Shown here piece by piece: positions 8,206 to 18,798 of a stretch of 64,000 nt of DNA. Source of the DNA: Halocalculus aciditolerans (lineage in GTDB: Archaea > Halobacteriota > Halobacteria > Halobacteriales > Halobacteriaceae); the NCBI RefSeq assembly GCF_014647475.1, contig NZ_BMPG01000005.1, positions 1-64,000 of the forward strand. Reading direction: 5' to 3'. Positions within the stretch are counted from its first letter, which is position 1, and every line of letters starts with the position of its first letter. A program made the position numbers and the translations under genes. The notes under the pieces were generated by a model that had not been told where the DNA came from, did not search any database, and saw only the letters and a program-made list of their open reading frames with translations.

Positions 8206-9303
8206 TCAGCGTCCGAGGAACGCCTTCAGCTGGTCGACTGAGAGCGCGCTCGTCGGCTTGTCCATGTGGACGCGGATCTCGCCGCTCGTCGCCCACAGGC
8301 CCGCGCGCTTCACGGGGTCGGGGAGGTCGTAGGCCCGGCGGAGCCACTTCCCGAGTTCGATCTCTCTCCCTAACTCCGCGCGCCACGCGTCCTCGTAGCG
8401 CGCGAGCGTCCCCGGCGACGCCGGGTCGACTTCGCGCGCCGCGCAGTCGGCGGCCGTCATCCCGTAGAGGATGCCGCCGCCCGTGAACGGCTTCGTCATC
8501 CCGGCGGCGTCCCCGATGAGGAACCCGCGGCGGCTCGTCACGCGGTCCGCCGGGCCGATGGGGATGAGCCCCGAACACCGGTGCTCGATGCGCTCTGCGA
8601 CGCCGTAGTCCGCGACGAGCGCGTCGAAGCGCTCCCCGACGTCGCCGCTCACGTCGGGCGCGGCCGCCAGCCCGTACTCCACGCCGGCGTCCCCGCGCGG
8701 GATACGCCACGCGAAGAACCCCGGTACCGTCAGGTGGACGTCGACGAAGTCGTCGTCGTCCGGCTCCGGGTCGAACGCCAGCACGCCGTGCAGGAACTCC
8801 TCCGGTTCGGGCAGGTCGAGTTCGCGGCGGACGCGCGAGCGCGGCCCGTCGCAGCCCGCGACCATCCGCGCCTCGGCCGTAAACACGCCGTCCGGCCCGC
8901 TCACGGTCAGCTCAACGCCCTCTGCGTGCTCTTCGACGCCCGTCACCGTGTGGTGCTCGCGGACGTCCGCGCCCGCGTCCCGCGCCGCGTCCGCCAACAC
9001 CTTATCCAACTGCACGCGGTCCACGGCGTTCGACACCGGCTCCCCCACGCGGTAGAACGGATGCGGCGTCGACTCAGCGCCGCCGACGTGGAATCGCGCG
9101 CCCCGAATCTCGTTCTGGAAGAGGTCGTCGCGCGCCGCCTCGGGGACGTACTCCCAGACGTCGAGGCTGAGGTGGCCGGAGCACGCGAGCGGCGTCCCGA
9201 GCTCGCCCTGCTCGAACGCGACGACGTCGTATCCACGCTCGGCGGCGCGACGCGCGAACCGCGCGCCCGGCGGGCCGACGCCGACCACGGCGAAATCGTA
9301 CAT
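8206..9303 (-). CDS. Geranylgeranyl reductase family flavoprotein
   Basis: 365 residues. It is an FAD-dependent reductase of the family that saturates the isoprenoid chains of archaeal ether lipids or menaquinone. The N-terminal Rossmann motif GVGPPGA at residues 8-14 ends with the acidic residue of FEQ. The second FAD motif is GFLIGDAAGMTKPFTGGGILYGM at about 275-297, and a CSGHLS segment lies near the substrate site. The length is normal for the family. Which prenyl substrate it uses cannot be told. It is convergent with the small His-rich gene and 38 bp downstream of an NAD(P)-binding gene on the same strand. Confidence 0.88.
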   Translation of the reverse strand: MYDFAVVGVGPPGARFARRAAERGYDVVAFEQGELGTPLACSGHLSLDVWEYVPEAARDDLFQNEIRGARFHVGGAESTPHPFYRVGEPVSNAVDRVQLDKVLADAARDAGADVREHHTVTGVEEHAEGVELTVSGPDGVFTAEARMVAGCDGPRSRVRRELDLPEPEEFLHGVLAFDPEPDDDDFVDVHLTVPGFFAWRIPRGDAGVEYGLAAAPDVSGDVGERFDALVADYGVAERIEHRCSGLIPIGPADRVTSRRGFLIGDAAGMTKPFTGGGILYGMTAADCAAREVDPASPGTLARYEDAWRAELGREIELGKWLRRAYDLPDPVKRAGLWATSGEIRVHMDKPTSALSVDQLKAFLGR

Positions 9304-9341
9304 AGAGAGGAGAAGACCACGCGCGGGAAAAGACCCTTCGC

Positions 9342-10028
9342 CTACCGCCCCATCGGCGCGCCACCCGCGAGCGGCCCCGACGCGTGCGCTTTCGGCTCCA
9401 TCCGCTCCGTCACGACCGGCATCCCGCCGACGTAGCTCGCCGACTCGGCCACCGACACGAGGAAACTCGCCGCGTTCTCCCGCGACACCGAGTCCCGGAA
9501 GCCGACGCGGCGGTAGCCGTGCTGGAAGACGCCGTCGCCCCGCCCGTCCGTCAGGCGCGCCGCGCGCACCACCGTCCAGTCGAGGTCGGCGTCGGCGACC
9601 CGGCCCGCGAACGCCCGCTCCGTCCGCACGCTCGTCCCGCGAACCCCACGGAGGGCGTCGTAGAGCCGGAGCGGGAGCGTCCGGTCGCCCGGTCGGTCGC
9701 GCGCCCCCGCGCCCGACAGCGCGACGAACCGCCGCACGCCGGCGCGCTCCATCGCGTCCGTCACCCGCACCGCCGCCACCCCGAGGTCGTCCGCCGACCG
9801 CCGCTCCCGCTCGACGAACACCACCGCGTCCGCGCCGTCGAGGGCGTCCGCGATTCCCGCTCCTCGATATGGGTCGCCGACGACCGCCCGCGACGCACCG
9901 AGCCCGCGCGCCTCGTGCGCCGCGTCCGCGCTCGGCACGACCGCCGTGACCGTGTGCCCAGCGCTCACTGCGTCCGACACCACCGCTTCTCCGAGCCGTC
10001 CGACGGCACCGAACACTGCGATACGCAT
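9342..10028 (-). CDS. Atypical SDR / NAD(P)-binding NmrA-like protein
   Basis: 228 residues with a Rossmann-fold N-terminus (MRIAVFGAVGRLGEAV, a GxxGxxG variant), the VVGDPYR acidic/strand end, and FVALSGAGARD in the SDR active-site region. The classical YxxxK pair is not obvious, which fits the atypical SDR group (NAD(P)H-binding regulators or reductases). The substrate is unknown. It lies upstream of, and on the same strand as, the geranylgeranyl reductase, 38 bp apart, so the two may form an operon. Confidence 0.82.
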   Translation of the reverse strand: MRIAVFGAVGRLGEAVVSDAVSAGHTVTAVVPSADAAHEARGLGASRAVVGDPYRGAGIADALDGADAVVFVERERRSADDLGVAAVRVTDAMERAGVRRFVALSGAGARDRPGDRTLPLRLYDALRGVRGTSVRTERAFAGRVADADLDWTVVRAARLTDGRGDGVFQHGYRRVGFRDSVSRENAASFLVSVAESASYVGGMPVVTERMEPKAHASGPLAGGAPMGR

Positions 10029-10075
10029 ACCGACTCACAGGCCGCCCGCGGAGAAAAAGCGTGCTGTCCGTAGCC

Positions 10076-10738
10076 CTAGTAGCCGAGCGTCTCTTCGACG
10101 AGGACGACCGTCGTTCGGCCTTCCGTGCGCTCGCGGTGGTAGACGAGTTCCTTCGAGATCGCGCTCGGCGCGCCGTACGCGTCCTGCGAACGCTCGTCCT
10201 CCAGGCGGTACGCGTAGTCCCGCAGGCGCTTTCGCGCCGTCTCGACGTCCTTCTGAATCTTGTTCACGCCGGCGACGACGAGGAGGTGCTTCGCCGCGAA
10301 CGGGTACGCGCCCACGCGACTCCCGGACGCGTCCGCCGCGACGAGCGCGCCCGTCCGCGCAATCGCGTTCGCGCCGCCGAGGAAGTAGTCCGCCGTCTGC
10401 GCGTCACGGCGCGCCGCCGCCCGCGCCTCGTCGTCGTCGATGCTGAACACGTGCTCGTGGAGGTTCTCCCACTCGTGGTCCCCCTCGTGGAGGTGCTCCA
10501 TGAATCCGATCTCCTCCAGCGTCGTCGAGTGCCCGTCCATGACGGACGCCCCGTCCGGAATCTCGTCCTGCACGAACTCCAGCGCCGCGTCCGCGTCCGC
10601 GACGACCTCGACCTCGAACCCGTGGTCCTCCAGGTTCTCCACCGTCTCCTCCAACTCGGCGTCGCTCGGGTGGCTGTCCCACTGGTTCGGTTCGACGTCC
10701 GCCGCTTCGAGATAGTCCGCCTTTCGCTGGTCTCCCAT
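10076..10738 (-). CDS. LUD-domain protein (LutC-like)
   Basis: 220 residues of the LUD (lactate utilisation) domain, with the family's ASVMDGHSTTLEEIGF and DYFLGGANAIARTGALV blocks and the AAKHLLVVAGVNKI strand. Stand-alone LUD proteins of this type occur widely; the fold resembles a CoA-transferase-like sugar isomerase fold. The exact reaction is not known. It is distant from the second LUD cluster at 60.6-63.4 kb, so its role may differ. I chose the start at 10736-10738 (MGDQRKADYLE) over an upstream ATG that would add 26 unrelated residues. Confidence 0.85.
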   Translation of the reverse strand: MGDQRKADYLEAADVEPNQWDSHPSDAELEETVENLEDHGFEVEVVADADAALEFVQDEIPDGASVMDGHSTTLEEIGFMEHLHEGDHEWENLHEHVFSIDDDEARAAARRDAQTADYFLGGANAIARTGALVAADASGSRVGAYPFAAKHLLVVAGVNKIQKDVETARKRLRDYAYRLEDERSQDAYGAPSAISKELVYHRERTEGRTTVVLVEETLGY

Positions 10739-10834
10739 ACCCGAGTGGAGTCTCGGCGGGCGGAAGAACGTGTGGGCCGCGGCGGCACGCGCCCGAATGA
10801 GTAACACTCTCGTCACCTGATTACGCCCGCGCCG

Positions 10835-11551
10835 TCACCACCACTCGACCGTCTCGTTCCGCGCCGCGAGATACTCGGCGTCGAGCGCGTCCTCGGGGAC
10901 GTCGACGCGCTCGCCCGCCCGGTCGAGGAGGGCTCGGCGGAGCACGTCGCTCTCCGTCTCGAACGCCGGGTCCACCCGCAGCCGATACTTCGCGTCGAGC
11001 GTGAACACGCCCGCGTCGAACGCCGCGTGTTCCGTCCGGCTCAACGGCAGGACGTTCGACGGGTCCGCGCGGTGCTCGGGATACTCACTCCACGGCAGGA
11101 CGTGCGCCACGTCCAAGAGCGCGTCGTGGTCGACGCCCGACACCGGACACCGGTGGCCGTAGCGGTCGAGCACGTACTCCCGAAACGCCGCCGGCATCGA
11201 CCGCGCCCCGACCGCCGTCTCGTACTCCCGCGCGGAGTACGCACGCTTCCCCGACGGCTCTGACTCCGACTTCCACCTCGAACCCGCCTCCCGTCCCGCA
11301 GTCGCCTCCGCGTCCTCGACGTCGAGGTCGAGAATCCGATACGTTCCCGGCGCGTGAAAATCCACCTCGCCGCGGTCGCGTAACTCCTGCATCACTCGAC
11401 TGAACGTCTGCGCCGGCGTCGACGCCTCCGGATACGCCTCCCTGAACGCCGGCAGCGCCACGTCGAGGAACTCCCGGCGCTCGACGAACTCCGTCCCCGT
11501 CTCCGCGCGATACCGCGCCAACTCCCGCCGAACCAACTCGCGCCACGTCAT
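10835..11551 (-). CDS. Winged-helix / HNH endonuclease
   Basis: 238 residues. The N-terminal about 85 residues look like a winged helix (EFVERREFLDVALPAFREAY ... VMQELRDRGEVDFHAPGTYRIL), similar to the DNA-binding wing found at the ends of some restriction enzymes. The C-terminal half is an HNH nuclease: CPVSG, DVAHVLPWSEYPEHRADPSN, VLPLSRTEHAAFDAG, with the catalytic H, N and H in order. It probably cuts DNA. No methylase is adjacent, so restriction-modification is unproven. The start at 11549-11551 gives MTWRELV. Confidence 0.83.
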   Translation of the reverse strand: MTWRELVRRELARYRAETGTEFVERREFLDVALPAFREAYPEASTPAQTFSRVMQELRDRGEVDFHAPGTYRILDLDVEDAEATAGREAGSRWKSESEPSGKRAYSAREYETAVGARSMPAAFREYVLDRYGHRCPVSGVDHDALLDVAHVLPWSEYPEHRADPSNVLPLSRTEHAAFDAGVFTLDAKYRLRVDPAFETESDVLRRALLDRAGERVDVPEDALDAEYLAARNETVEWW

Positions 11552-11724
11552 ACCGCCCCGACGCGACGACGGGATCAAAACGTTTCGCCGCCAGAACCCA
11601 CACCCTCTCCGACGGGGGCTCCGAACCGCGTTAACGCTCCACCGCGCGCCTCCCGTCTCACTCCGTTCAGCGGTCGGCGTTTCGCGGTCCTCGCTCGCGC
11701 CGTCGGCGCTCGTTCCGAACCGCG

Positions 11725-14682
<2,958 letters not shown>

Positions 14683-14885
14683 TGCTCCCAGATAGCGCGC
14701 GCGACAGTGAAGGCTTGTCGGTCGCCACACCCCGAACTCCCCCAGCGCCTCACCCTCCAGCACCTCACCACCTCCCCTCCCACCTCACTGTCTCCTCGCC
14801 GTCGCGAACGCCCGCACGCCCACGCCGCCTTTCCGACGCCAACACCACCCCCGTCTTTATCCCGCATCACGCGCCATCACGGAGT

Positions 14886-15458
14886 ATGACCGACTACGAC
14901 ATCCGGGCGCTCGACCTCACCGACGACGAGTACCTCGTCACTCAATCCCTCGTCAGGAACAAGTACCGAGCCGAAGACACCCGGGGGAACGTCGTCCTCC
15001 GCGGCAAACAGAAGATGTTCAAGCTCAAAGAGGAGTTCCCCTTCGAGACCGGCGACGGCCGGCCCGCCTTCACGGTCAAAGCCGGCGGCATCCTCGACGT
15101 CGCCGGCAACTACGCCCTCATCGACGCTCAGACCGACGAACCCGTCCTCGTTCTCGACCAGAACTGGACCTTCCTCACCCACAAGTGGAAACTCCGCGAC
15201 CCCGACACTGAAGCCCTCATCGCCACCATCGAATCCGAATCCAAACTCGTCGACGCCCTCCGCGCCATCAGCGACCTCTTCTCCGTCATCCCCCACAAGT
15301 ACGAAATCCGAGACGCCGACGGCGACCACGTCGGCCGCGTCGCCGGCCAGTTCTCCCTCGCAGACAAGTATACCGTCACTATCGACGACGCCAGCGACGT
15401 CCCCAAAGAAGCCGTCCTCGCCGCCGCCATGGTCATCGACGCCATCGAAGGGAACTAG
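14886..15458 (+). CDS. LURP-one-related (tubby-like) protein
   Basis: 190 residues of the LURP-one-related/scramblase-like beta-barrel fold. The repeated beta-strand pattern is visible: YLVTQSLVRNKYRAEDTRG, VVLRGKQKMFKLKEEF, FTVKAGGILDVAGNYALID and HKYEIRDADGDHVGRVAGQ. A final hydrophobic helix (EAVLAAAMVIDAIE) is typical. The cellular role in archaea is not known. It is divergent from uvrA, with a CTTTATCCC TATA-like element about 30 bp before the ATG. Confidence 0.85.
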   Translation: MTDYDIRALDLTDDEYLVTQSLVRNKYRAEDTRGNVVLRGKQKMFKLKEEFPFETGDGRPAFTVKAGGILDVAGNYALIDAQTDEPVLVLDQNWTFLTHKWKLRDPDTEALIATIESESKLVDALRAISDLFSVIPHKYEIRDADGDHVGRVAGQFSLADKYTVTIDDASDVPKEAVLAAAMVIDAIEGN

Positions 15459-15591
15459 ACACCCACTTTTTGCGCTGCGCTCGGCGCGCTTCGCGCGCTG
15501 TCGCTCGGCAAAAACTCGGGAAAAAGCGCTCCTCCTTCAGTCCGCTCGCTACACTCGCGCCCTTCGGTCGTCGGCCCGAGCGCTCCTAGCG
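15459..15591. other. Palindrome-rich gene-free stretch
   Basis: No gene is seen. Just after the LURP-one stop codon lies an inverted repeat with CTTTTTGC near 15469 and GCAAAAAC near 15510, separated by GC-rich palindromic sequence. It resembles the TTTTTCG...CGAAAAA palindromes found after the two SDR genes (17781-17817 and 18740-18780) and may be a 3' end signal or a copy of the same kind of element. Confidence 0.5.
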
Positions 15592-15738
15592 TCGCCCTCG
15601 GCGAATCGGCGGCCGTCACGCGAGCGAACACAGTGAGCGAGTGTGACTCAGCGAGAGCTTGCTCTCGCGCGATACCGGTTCCTCACGGACCGCTCGGTCG
15701 CCGAACGCTTGCACCATTGGTTGTTCAGCACAGCCACT
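15592..15738. repeat. 147-bp direct repeat, left copy
   Basis: This segment is repeated at 16838-16984 with two mismatches in 147 bp (both in the CACCATTGG/CACCATGGA segment). The two copies flank the TraB-like gene, with a repeat-to-repeat distance of 1246 bp. The repeat contains short palindromes (GCGAGCGAACACAGTGAGCG and CGAGAGCTTGCTCTCG). No coding function was recognised, although one frame (ALARYRFLTDRSVAERLHH) is open through it. Confidence 0.93.
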
Positions 15739-15812
15739 TAGTGGAACGAGATACTCTCTCTGCCTTCGTTTACACCAGCACATACTCGTAAAAGGGCGGC
15801 TATCACTGAAGC

Positions 15813-15825
15813 GTAAATTTAATTA
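15813..15825 (+). promoter_or_regulatory. TATA box of the TraB-like gene
   Basis: GTAAATTTAATTA is centred about 28 bp upstream of the ATG at 15847, the expected spacing for a leaderless haloarchaeal transcript. It is one of the strongest TATA elements in the window. Confidence 0.6.
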
Positions 15826-15846
15826 CAGCCACATTAAATATCCGAT

Positions 15847-16671
15847 ATGGCGAGTCTGATTCATCTGTTCGGCGCGGCCCACTCGGACCGGTATTCAAAC
15901 ATCAAAACGGAGATCGAAGAGCGAGTCACGGCAACCGATGCAGAGGCGGTTTGTATCGAAGCGCCAGAGGAACGGATCCGGGTCAGATACTGGTTACTCG
16001 CATTTCTCCGACTCCCACTAGTTGTTACGGGATTCGCTATGGTTGGATCTCCTCAACTTGCACTGCTTGCTCTTCGCGCTCGGAGCGTATTTCCGGGAGA
16101 AGTCCGCGCTGCACGAGAAGTTCATGCCGAGCACGGGATTTCACTTCACAAGGTTGATCCCCATTTCCAGCGTTACTTCTCAGCAGGCGGTCTCTGGTTC
16201 AGTATCGCCAACTGGGCTGTTCTGATCGGTCTCGCTGTCGTCTTCTCACCGATCCCGGTAGCGATTATCTGCGTCTTCGGAAACGTCGGGTTTTGGTGTC
16301 TTCGGTGGCTCGGCCAAGCATCAGAGCGTCTCGCCGTGATTAGTGCCCTCCCTGCTTGTGTCCTCTTTTATTATGCACTCTTCCAGATCACTTCGATCCC
16401 GCTCGTTCTCGTCGCGTTCAGTCTCGGAGTCGCTGGCCTTGTTATCGGTGCCAAGCTGACGGAAGAGGAACGCACCGATGAAATGGTTTCGCGGACACAG
16501 ACTGCCATCGCCGAGCATGAGTACGAGAACGTACTCTATGTCTCGGGGAAAGGGCGCATCTCAACCCTCCGAGATCGTCTCACTGACTTGGATGATGTTG
16601 AGCTTGGATCGGTGTGGCTCAAAGATCGTTCGGAGAGCGGCGAACTCAAATATCCCGCTCCTGATGAATGA
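15847..16671 (+). CDS. TraB/PrgY-like membrane protein in a repeat-flanked insert
   Basis: 274 residues. The N-terminus (LIHLFGAAHSDRYSN and AEAVCIEAPEER) matches the GTaH...VcvEl..eR pattern of TraB/PrgY proteins, and VRAAREVHAEHGISLHKVD fits the next block. The middle (about 105-200) has several hydrophobic segments likely to span the membrane. The C-terminal domain (ERTDEMVSRTQTAIAEHE then NVLYVSGKGRISTLRDRL) fits the TraB R-x-x-x-M ... G-x-G-H block in diverged form. TraB relatives act against signalling peptides or in protein turnover; the role here is unknown. Base composition is clearly more AT-rich than its neighbours, and it lies between 147-bp direct repeats, so it was probably acquired. 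Confidence 0.72.
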   Translation: MASLIHLFGAAHSDRYSNIKTEIEERVTATDAEAVCIEAPEERIRVRYWLLAFLRLPLVVTGFAMVGSPQLALLALRARSVFPGEVRAAREVHAEHGISLHKVDPHFQRYFSAGGLWFSIANWAVLIGLAVVFSPIPVAIICVFGNVGFWCLRWLGQASERLAVISALPACVLFYYALFQITSIPLVLVAFSLGVAGLVIGAKLTEEERTDEMVSRTQTAIAEHEYENVLYVSGKGRISTLRDRLTDLDDVELGSVWLKDRSESGELKYPAPDE

Positions 16672-16837
16672 CGGCTCGCCGTGCTATCCACAGTAGGACC
16701 CTCGCTGTGCAGGCTAGCGAAATTGGGGATGGAGTTCGTTATGTAGGCGTACACACCGACCTTTGCTGCGCTCCCTGCGGTCGCTTGCGAAAGCTCGAAC
16801 ACAAGCCGTCGTCACCCCCTTCGGGGGTTCCTCGGCC
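16672..16837. other. Gene-free stretch with terminator-like hairpin
   Basis: No gene is seen. A compact inverted repeat ACCCCC-TTC-GGGGGT at 16814-16828, just before the right repeat copy, could end the TraB-like transcript, but no T-run follows. Confidence 0.4.
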
Positions 16838-16984
16838 TCGCCCTCGGCGAATCGGCGGCCGTCACGCGAGCGAACACAGTGAGCGAGTGTGACTCAGCGA
16901 GAGCTTGCTCTCGCGCGATACCGGTTCCTCACGGACCGCTCGGTCGCCGAACGCTTGCACCATGGATTGTTCAGCACAGCCACT
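16838..16984. repeat. 147-bp direct repeat, right copy
   Basis: Near-identical (145 of 147) copy of 15592-15738 in the same orientation. It closes the insert that carries the TraB-like gene. Confidence 0.93.
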
Positions 16985-17063
16985 GTACTTACCGAGCCTC
17001 GGCAGCTGTTCGGCAACACGCCGATTACCTCCCTTACCCTATACTCCCGCCTGCTAACTCTTG

Positions 17064-17147
17064 TATGCCCGTCGACTGGTTCGAGGATGATCGTCGTCGG
17101 ACCTCCGTTCAGACCGTCGGCGATGGCGACCCCGAGAGCCGCGTCTG
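17064..17147 (+). CDS. Possible 27-residue peptide
   Basis: ATG-initiated frame MPVDWFEDD... ending at TGA 17145-17147, preceded about 28 bp upstream by a CTATACTCC TATA-like element. It has no recognisable domain. It could be a genuine small protein or the 5' remnant of a longer gene cut by the neighbouring insertion. The rest of 16985-17213 shows no gene. Confidence 0.25.
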
Positions 17148-17213
17148 ACAGGCTCGGGAGCGAGGGCCGCGACGAGTGGGGGCAGGGTGTCGACGCGGAG
17201 AACGAGTGAACCG

Positions 17214-17687
17214 CTATTCTTCCGCGACGTCCGCGACGTCGGCCTCGGCGAGTTCGGCGAGTTCGTCGGGAGCGATGGGCCAGACAGTCGTCGGCGTGCC
17301 CGCTGCCGCCCAGACTTCGTCGTAGTCGAGGAGGGTCTCGTCCATGAGGACGCGGCAATCGGTGGTGTGGCAGATCGGGGGGACGCCGCCGATGCTCCAC
17401 CCCGTGGCGTCCTTGACGAGGTCGGCGTCCGCCATCGAGACCGAGTCCGCGCCGACGGCGTCCGCGACTTTGTCCATGTCGACTCTGTTCGCGCCGCTCG
17501 TGATGCAGACGACGGCGTCGCCGTCGGCGCTGAGCACGATACTGGACGCGATCTGCGCGGTCTCACAGCCGACGGCGTCCGCGGCGTCCGCCGCCGTCTT
17601 CGTGCCCTCCGGGAACTCCGTCACCGCGGGCGTCACGCCGTATCGGTCCTCGGCCTCTGCGACGAAATCGCGGGCTCGCTCGTGCAT
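17214..17687 (-). CDS. YbaK/EbsC-type aminoacyl-tRNA deacylase
   Basis: 157 residues of the YbaK/ProX editing domain, which hydrolyses wrongly charged tRNA in trans. The core is visible: TKTAADAADAVGCETAQIASSIVL (with the conserved A/C-Q-I-K/A-S pattern) and ANRVDMDKVADAVG. TGWSIGGVPPICH is the family's T-G-x-x-x-G-G-x-P-P-x-G/H motif. The length is normal. The substrate (Cys-tRNA-Pro or similar) cannot be fixed from sequence. The start at 17685-17687 gives MHERARDFV. Confidence 0.88.
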   Translation of the reverse strand: MHERARDFVAEAEDRYGVTPAVTEFPEGTKTAADAADAVGCETAQIASSIVLSADGDAVVCITSGANRVDMDKVADAVGADSVSMADADLVKDATGWSIGGVPPICHTTDCRVLMDETLLDYDEVWAAAGTPTTVWPIAPDELAELAEADVADVAEE

Positions 17688-17734
17688 ACCCGCTCGGAGC
17701 GCGGGAAGCGAAGTAAAGATTCGCCCTGCCGCGA

Positions 17735-17773
17735 TCAGGCGTTCGACTGGCCGCCGTCGACGACGAGGGCTTG
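17735..17773 (-). repeat. Echo of the 3' end of SDR gene 1
   Basis: Read on the minus strand this segment encodes QALVVDGGQSNA-stop, nearly the same as the end of the adjacent SDR gene (ESLVVDGGQSNT-stop at 17840). At the DNA level about 30 positions match with very few changes, at an offset of 105 bp. It has no gene body of its own. Between echo and gene lies an inverted repeat, GTTTTTCGG (17781-17789) with CCGAAAAAC (17809-17817). Confidence 0.85.
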
Positions 17774-17839
17774 CGCGCACGTTTTTCGGGCTCGCGCCGT
17801 CGCGCTCGCCGAAAAACCCGCACTACAAAGCGTGTCTCG

Positions 17840-18604
17840 TTACGTGTTCGATTGGCCGCCGTCGACGACGAGGGATTCGCCGTTGACGTAGCCGGCGAGG
17901 TCCTCCGAAGCGAGGTAGAGCGCTGCGCCGGCGACGTCATCCGGCTGGCCGAGGCGGTGCAGGGGCGTGTCCTCCGCGCTTTCCTGGGTCGCGATGGGAA
18001 CGTCCTCGTTCGTCATCGCGGTGTCGATGACGCCGGGGTGGATGGCGTTCACGCGAATCCCTTCCGGGCCGAGTTCGTCCGCGAGCGAGTACGTCAGGAG
18101 GCGCACCGCGCCCTTCGAGGTGTTGTAGACGGAGAACGTCCCGGCCCCGCGGAGCCCCGCGACGCTCGACATGTTGATGATGGAGCCGCCGCCGGTTTCG
18201 AGCATCCGCTCTGCCGCGGCCTGCGCGCCGAAGAACACGCCCTTCACGTTGATATCCATCAGCTGGTCGAACTCGGCTTCGGTCACGTCGACGAAATCCT
18301 TCTGCCGGAAGATGCCCGCGTTGTTCACCATGACGTCGACGCCGCCGAACGCGTCCGCCGCCTCGACGGCGTCCGCGAGCGCGTCGACGTCGGAGACGTC
18401 GCACTCCACGTAGGTCGCGTTCACGCCGTACTCCTCCGCGGCGAGCTCGTGCGTCGGTGTCCCGCCTTCCCGCGGCTCCGGCTGGATGTCCGCGACCACC
18501 ACGTCTGCGCCCGCCTCCGCGTACGCCTCCACGATAGCGCGCCCGTTCCCGCTCGCCCCGCCGGTCACGACTGCCGCCTTCCCGCTCAGGTCGATTTCCT
18601 TCAT
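17840..18604 (-). CDS. Short-chain dehydrogenase/reductase (SDR 1)
   Basis: 254 residues of a classical SDR: cofactor motif VTGGASGNGRA at about 13-23, NNAG at about 93-96, catalytic Ser in INMSSVAG, and the YxxxK pair in VYNTSKGAV, then the PGVIDTAM segment. An acidic residue after the second strand (VVADIQPEP) suggests NAD(H) preference. The substrate is unknown; FabG-like or sugar/steroid dehydrogenases are possible. It runs in the same direction as SDR 2, which lies 194 bp upstream. Its last about 35 bp are duplicated downstream. Confidence 0.9.
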   Translation of the reverse strand: MKEIDLSGKAAVVTGGASGNGRAIVEAYAEAGADVVVADIQPEPREGGTPTHELAAEEYGVNATYVECDVSDVDALADAVEAADAFGGVDVMVNNAGIFRQKDFVDVTEAEFDQLMDINVKGVFFGAQAAAERMLETGGGSIINMSSVAGLRGAGTFSVYNTSKGAVRLLTYSLADELGPEGIRVNAIHPGVIDTAMTNEDVPIATQESAEDTPLHRLGQPDDVAGAALYLASEDLAGYVNGESLVVDGGQSNT

Positions 18605-18689
18605 GAGTTAAATAAAGTACTCGAAACATTCGGGTGTTCGCCATGCGGGTGACGGGTTCCGGAACCCAAAGCGTATTACCAGACAGTCG

Positions 18690-18730
18690 GCCGTCCTCCG
18701 GGAGCCAGCCGCCACCCGCTTCGATATCCA
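18690..18730 (-). repeat. Echo of the 3' end of SDR gene 2
   Basis: On the minus strand this reads DIEAGGGWLPED, close to the C-terminus of the adjacent SDR gene (NVEIDGGWLPENV-stop). A run of CTCCGGGAGCCAGCCGCC is identical in both, at an offset of 112 bp. The spacer contains CTTTTCCCGC (about 18740) and GGCGAAAACC (18771-18780), similar to the spacer after SDR 1. The echo lacks the stop codon at the matching place. Confidence 0.82.
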
Positions 18731-18798
18731 TCACGCACGCTTTTCCCGCTCGACCGCTCCGCGGTCTCACGGCGAAAACCTGCGCTAACAAGACCGCG

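Noticed and set aside
10835-11551. Restriction-modification system around the HNH nuclease
   Set aside because: No methyltransferase or specificity gene is adjacent; only the nuclease can be supported.
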